Assembly: GCF_000024085.1 (NCBI RefSeq)
Contig: NC_013166.1
Span: forward strand, 1,674,001 to 1,738,000
Reading direction: 5' to 3'
DNA: 64,000 bases
Source: Kangiella koreensis DSM 16069
GTDB lineage: Bacteria > Pseudomonadota > Gammaproteobacteria > Enterobacterales > Kangiellaceae
Positions 60,842-64,000 of the stretch are shown in pieces. Below the pieces are notes generated by a model. That model saw nothing but the letters and a program-made list of their open reading frames with translations. It made no database searches and was not told the DNA's origin. Position 1 is the first letter of the stretch. Every line of letters starts with the position of its first letter. Made by a program: the position numbers and the translations under genes.

Positions 60842-62206
60842 ATGTTTAATTTATTTATAAGCCGTAATTTGTCTCTGAAATTCATTGCAGTAGCAATGGC
60901 TTTCTGCGCCACCTTTGTCAGCATGCCTGCGCAGGCAAGTTCAGAACAATCCCCACAAAAGTTAACTCTTGAGCAGGCAATAAGCCTGGCCCAACAAAAC
61001 GATCCATGGCTGCAAAGCAATCAATACCGTCAGCAAGCAGTTGAAGCGAAAAGTATTTCAGCAAATACTTATGCCGATCCAATGATTTCTATTTCTGCCG
61101 CTAATCTTCCGGTAGATAGCTTTGACTTTTCTCAGGAAGCCATGACCCAATTAAAAGTTGGCGTCACTCAAGCACTACCACGCGGTGACAGCTTGGCTCT
61201 TGCACAAAAAAGGCTACAACAGCTTGGCCAAGAGTTTCCGTTACAACGTCAAGATCGCAAAGCGAAAGTTAAAGCGACCGTTACTCAGTTATGGCTTGAT
61301 GTTTACCTGATAGAGCAAACCATCAACTTAATTGAACGCGATAGACAGCTCTTTGAACAACTTGCAGAAACCGTTTCTCTCAATTACTCCAGCGGGATGA
61401 GGCAAACTCGGCAACAAGATGTCATTCGCTCCCAGGTTGAACTGACTCGGCTTGATGATCGTTTAAGTAAACTGCATCAAGAGCTAGCGATTAAAAAGTC
61501 AATGCTAAAAGAATGGCTGATCAATGATAGTCATCTGTCCTTCGCTCACAACAATTTTTCGCTTCCAGCCATAGCCCCGAAAGTTAAATTAGAGCATGAA
61601 CAAGTGATTTCACTAGACTCTTCCGGTGATAAACAAATGCTCATTCAACATTTGCAACAACACCCACAAGTATTAGCGTTTGAACAAAAAGTTAAGGCGA
61701 GTCAAACCACTATTGATTTAGCCAAACAAAAATACAAACCTCAGTGGAACCTTAATGCCAGTTACGGGCATAGGGATGATGACCCTATGGGAAACAACCG
61801 CTCAGATTTATTTTCGGTTGGAGTGAGCTTTGATTTGCCGATATTTACCAGCAATCGCCAGGATCAAGAAGTCACTGCCAGTGTTAAGGAACGAGAAGCA
61901 ATAAAAACGGATAAATGGTTACTGCTACGCAGTTTATTATCAGCCACCATAAACTATCATGGCCAGCTAAATGAGCTAAACAAACGTCATTCTCTTTATA
62001 AAGAAAGTTTATTAAAAGAAATGAATCAGCAGGCCGAAGCAACACTGAATGCGTACACCAATGATAACGGTGATTTCACCGAAGTGATGCGCTCCAGAAT
62101 TGATGAACTCAATACAAAAATTGATGCCCTTAATGTCGAGATCAATTACCTCAAGACCATCGCACAACTTAACTATCTTTTAACTCAAGCTAATACTCCA
62201 GGGTGA
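60842..62206 (+). CDS. Outer-membrane efflux channel of the TolC/CusC family
   Basis: A 454-aa outer-membrane factor with signal peptide (about 1-33) and two OEP domains: the first opens 'LTLEQAISLAQQNDPWLQSN' and the second starts near 'QVLAFEQKVKASQTTIDLAK'. Long heptad-type helices fit the periplasmic tunnel. A GGAGGAG ribosome binding site lies seven bases before the start. It is 4 bases from the adaptor gene. The channel is assigned to copper/silver export by context. Confidence 0.9.
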   Translation: MFNLFISRNLSLKFIAVAMAFCATFVSMPAQASSEQSPQKLTLEQAISLAQQNDPWLQSNQYRQQAVEAKSISANTYADPMISISAANLPVDSFDFSQEAMTQLKVGVTQALPRGDSLALAQKRLQQLGQEFPLQRQDRKAKVKATVTQLWLDVYLIEQTINLIERDRQLFEQLAETVSLNYSSGMRQTRQQDVIRSQVELTRLDDRLSKLHQELAIKKSMLKEWLINDSHLSFAHNNFSLPAIAPKVKLEHEQVISLDSSGDKQMLIQHLQQHPQVLAFEQKVKASQTTIDLAKQKYKPQWNLNASYGHRDDDPMGNNRSDLFSVGVSFDLPIFTSNRQDQEVTASVKEREAIKTDKWLLLRSLLSATINYHGQLNELNKRHSLYKESLLKEMNQQAEATLNAYTNDNGDFTEVMRSRIDELNTKIDALNVEINYLKTIAQLNYLLTQANTPG

Positions 62207-62210
62207 AACT

Positions 62211-63827
62211 ATGAATAACAAATCTCTAGTAAGCATTATCATTGCCGGTTTGGTCGGTGCCATCCTGGGCGTAGCTGCAGTGACTTTATTTGGTGATTCC
62301 AGTGATTCGACAGAGCAGAAATCGAGCAAAAAAGAACCTTTGTATTGGGTGGCCCCAATGGATGCTAATTACAGACGTGACAAGCCCGGCAAGTCACCAA
62401 TGGGCATGGATTTAGTACCCGTGTATGAAAAAGATTCAGGCTCAGATTCACCAGGCACGGTTAGCATTTCTCCTGCGGTAGAAAATAATCTTGCGGTAAG
62501 AATTGCAGAAGTCAGGAAGGGCTACATTGAGCATGAAATTGATACCGTTGGTTATGTACAATTTGATGAAGACAAGCTCACTCATATTCATCCACGAGTT
62601 GAAGGCTGGATAGAAAAACTCTATGTCAAAGCTGCCGGCAACCCGGTCAAAAAAGGACAACCCTTGTATGAGCTTTACTCACCGCAACTGGTCAATGCTC
62701 AAGAAGAATATTTACTGGCATTGAAGCGTAACCACCGTGACTTGATTAATGCCGCAGAAAGTCGATTACGAGCACTGAAGCTATCTGATGCTGTAATTAA
62801 AGAACTAAGAACAACTCGCAGTGTTCAGCAGAATGTGGTTTTTTACTCACCCACTGATGGGTTTATTGATGAACTCAATATTCGCGAAGGTTTCTTTGTA
62901 AAGCCAGGAACAACCATGATGTCTGTCGGTGCCCTGGATCAAGTCTGGGTTGAAGCAGAAGTATATGAACGTCAAATTGATCGGGTTGAGGCAGGACTCC
63001 CTGTAAGCATGTCACTGGGTAATGGAAGTGCCGATATCTGGGAAGGAAACATTGACTACGTCTACCCTACCCTCAATGCTGAGAATCGCACTGGACGTGT
63101 TCGAATTCGTTTTGATAACCCAGATTATCAGCTCAAGCCCAATATGTTCAGCAACATCACGATTCATGCAAGTAGCAGCCAACAGTCAATTATTATTCCA
63201 CGAGAGGCTGTCATTCGAACTGAAAAGCAAGACCGAGTGGTGATGGCTCTTGGCGAAGGTAAATTTAAATCGATTGCAGTGAAACTGGGAGCTTTTGGTA
63301 ATGACTCAGTTGAAGTTATTGAAGGATTAAAAGCTGGAGAACGGATTGTGACATCAGCACAATTCTTAATTGATTCCGAGTCCAGTAAAAATTCAGACTT
63401 TAAACGTATAAGCCAAGACTCCTCAGTAGATACCGATACCAGCAGTGAAGCTGACACAGAATCAGTATGGGTCGAAGCAACGATCAACAGCGTTATGGCG
63501 CACCACAATATGTTGAACGTCAGTCATGGCCCCATTGAGCAATGGGGTTGGCCGTCAATGACTATGGATCTGGATACCGCTAAGGATGTAGATTTGTCGG
63601 CCGTTAAAGAAGGCATGACAGTTCATATTCAAATTACCCAATATCCCGATAACCGTTATGTCATTACTGAGATTCACATTCCAGCTCAAACTGAAGAAGA
63701 TCAACCTGAGGTAGATCACTCAAACATGAATCACTCAAACATGAATCACTCAAACATGAATCACTCAAACATGGATCATTCAGAGATGGATCATTCAGAA
63801 ATGAACCATGAGGAGAGTGAACAATGA
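62211..63827 (+). CDS. cusB: CusB-like adaptor with heavy-metal-binding and CusF-like domains
   Basis: A 538-aa membrane fusion protein for a heavy-metal RND pump. After the N-terminal anchor comes the metal-binding motif '[20 protein letters not shown]' followed by 'GMDLVPVYE' (about 45-75). The lipoyl/barrel adaptor core follows (about 85-395; '[20 protein letters not shown]', '[11 protein letters not shown]'-like '[20 protein letters not shown]'). A fused CusF-like beta-barrel follows (about 420-500, with Trp/Met ligands in '[12 protein letters not shown]'), then a His/Met repeat tail (about 502-538). Fusion of the CusF metal chaperone to CusB is known in related operons. The stop overlaps the pump start. 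Confidence 0.92.
   Translation: MNNKSLVSIIIAGLVGAILGVAAVTLFGDSSDSTEQKSSKKEPLYWVAPMDANYRRDKPGKSPMGMDLVPVYEKDSGSDSPGTVSISPAVENNLAVRIAEVRKGYIEHEIDTVGYVQFDEDKLTHIHPRVEGWIEKLYVKAAGNPVKKGQPLYELYSPQLVNAQEEYLLALKRNHRDLINAAESRLRALKLSDAVIKELRTTRSVQQNVVFYSPTDGFIDELNIREGFFVKPGTTMMSVGALDQVWVEAEVYERQIDRVEAGLPVSMSLGNGSADIWEGNIDYVYPTLNAENRTGRVRIRFDNPDYQLKPNMFSNITIHASSSQQSIIIPREAVIRTEKQDRVVMALGEGKFKSIAVKLGAFGNDSVEVIEGLKAGERIVTSAQFLIDSESSKNSDFKRISQDSSVDTDTSSEADTESVWVEATINSVMAHHNMLNVSHGPIEQWGWPSMTMDLDTAKDVDLSAVKEGMTVHIQITQYPDNRYVITEIHIPAQTEEDQPEVDHSNMNHSNMNHSNMNHSNMDHSEMDHSEMNHEESEQ
63714..63803 (+). repeat. Six 15-bp tandem repeats coding a His/Met metal-binding tail
   Basis: Six units of 15 bp (four like AATCACTCAAACATG, two like GATCATTCAGAGATG) code pentapeptides [10 protein letters not shown] (three times) and DHSEM (twice). 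Each unit gives one His and one Met. The near-identical units suggest recent slippage expansion. Confidence 0.9.
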
Positions 63828-64000
63828 TTGCTGCGATTATTCGTTGGTCTATCCATAATCGGTTTTTTGTTTTATTGGCGACTCTGATTCTCATCAGCCT
63901 TGGTATTTACTCATTAAAGAAAACGCCAGTAGATGCGATACCTGATTTATCCGATGTGCAGGTCATCATTAAAACCAACTACCCCGGGCAAGCCCCGCAA
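63824..64000 (+). CDS. cusA: CusA-like heavy-metal RND efflux pump, 5' part only
   Basis: The ATG overlaps the adaptor stop (ATGA). The visible 59 residues read '[20 protein letters not shown]' and continue with '[20 protein letters not shown]', the opening of heavy-metal RND (HME) pumps: first membrane helix and the 'DAIPDLSD' signature. The gene continues beyond the window end. Confidence 0.93.
   Translation, partial: MIAAIIRWSIHNRFFVLLATLILISLGIYSLKKTPVDAIPDLSDVQVIIKTNYPGQAPQ

Noticed and set aside
63714..63803. CRISPR-like array
   Set aside because: The 15-bp units have no spacers and are in frame inside a coding region; they code a metal-binding tail.
63664..63894. 76-aa minus-strand frame with repeated SDSCL units
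   Set aside because: It is only the antisense reading of the 15-bp tandem repeats in the CusB tail.

Overview
The window looks like chromosomal DNA of a marine, amino-acid-using gammaproteobacterium. The evidence is a TusBCD/TusE sulfur relay, TrhO, SrkA, ArfB, a GlyGly-CTERM surface protein, many secreted peptidases, TonB receptors and moderate GC content. The gene mix resembles Kangiella and its relatives, but that placement is an inference from content, not from a search. I saw no insertion sequence, prophage, integrase or CRISPR array.

Layout. 0-9.4 kb: partial tRNA-Ala, secreted S9 peptidase, an RND efflux pair, pyruvate kinase, EamA transporter. 9.5-15.5 kb: a CoA-ester cluster with a MaoC hydratase, an acyl-CoA ligase and three different CitE-type lyases around a divergent promoter carrying a repeated operator-like motif. 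15.6-20.7 kb: a compact minus-strand RiPP operon, described below. 21-27.4 kb: outer-membrane DUF5916 protein, GlyGly-CTERM protein, flavin reductase, zinc-peptidase lipoprotein. 27.5-32.4 kb: tusDCBE, orphan MlaC, peroxiredoxin, gamma-glutamyltransferase, a 59-aa PspC protein. 32.9-35.4 kb: pheL attenuator, pheA and a DAHP synthase. 35.4-42.5 kb: ArfB, TrhO, DUF45 hydrolase, GIY-YIG protein, NlpC/P60, SrkA, DUF502, an acyltransferase and a 26-aa membrane peptide gene. 42.9-52.5 kb: M3 peptidase lipoprotein, TPR membrane protein, small hypotheticals, and an iron module (Fur-type box, TonB receptor, PepSY protein). 52.7-60.3 kb: tRNA-Ser and a cobalamin economy (riboswitch, BtuB-like receptor, adenosyltransferase, candidate B12 permease), then divergent B12-dependent metH behind a MetJ-type operator. 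60.3-64 kb: a Cus-type copper/silver efflux operon cut by the window end.

The most interesting element is the operon at 15.6-20.7 kb. An MvdD/graspetide-type ATP-grasp ligase is preceded by a 57-residue precursor gene (20379-20552, minus) with a good ribosome binding site and promoter. Gene calling easily misses it because an in-frame upstream extension of the ATP-grasp frame covers the same DNA. An intrinsic terminator separates precursor from maturase, as expected for making excess precursor. Downstream, overlapping genes encode a Clp-fold serine protease (SDH type), a MauE-like membrane protein, a MauD/TlpA-like thioredoxin with CPKC, and an ABC exporter lacking a C39 peptidase domain. The precursor C-terminus holds two Cys plus Ser/Thr and Asp/Glu, which suggests a peptide with side-chain ester or amide rings and possibly a disulfide installed by the Mau-type redox pair. 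Product structure and activity are inference.
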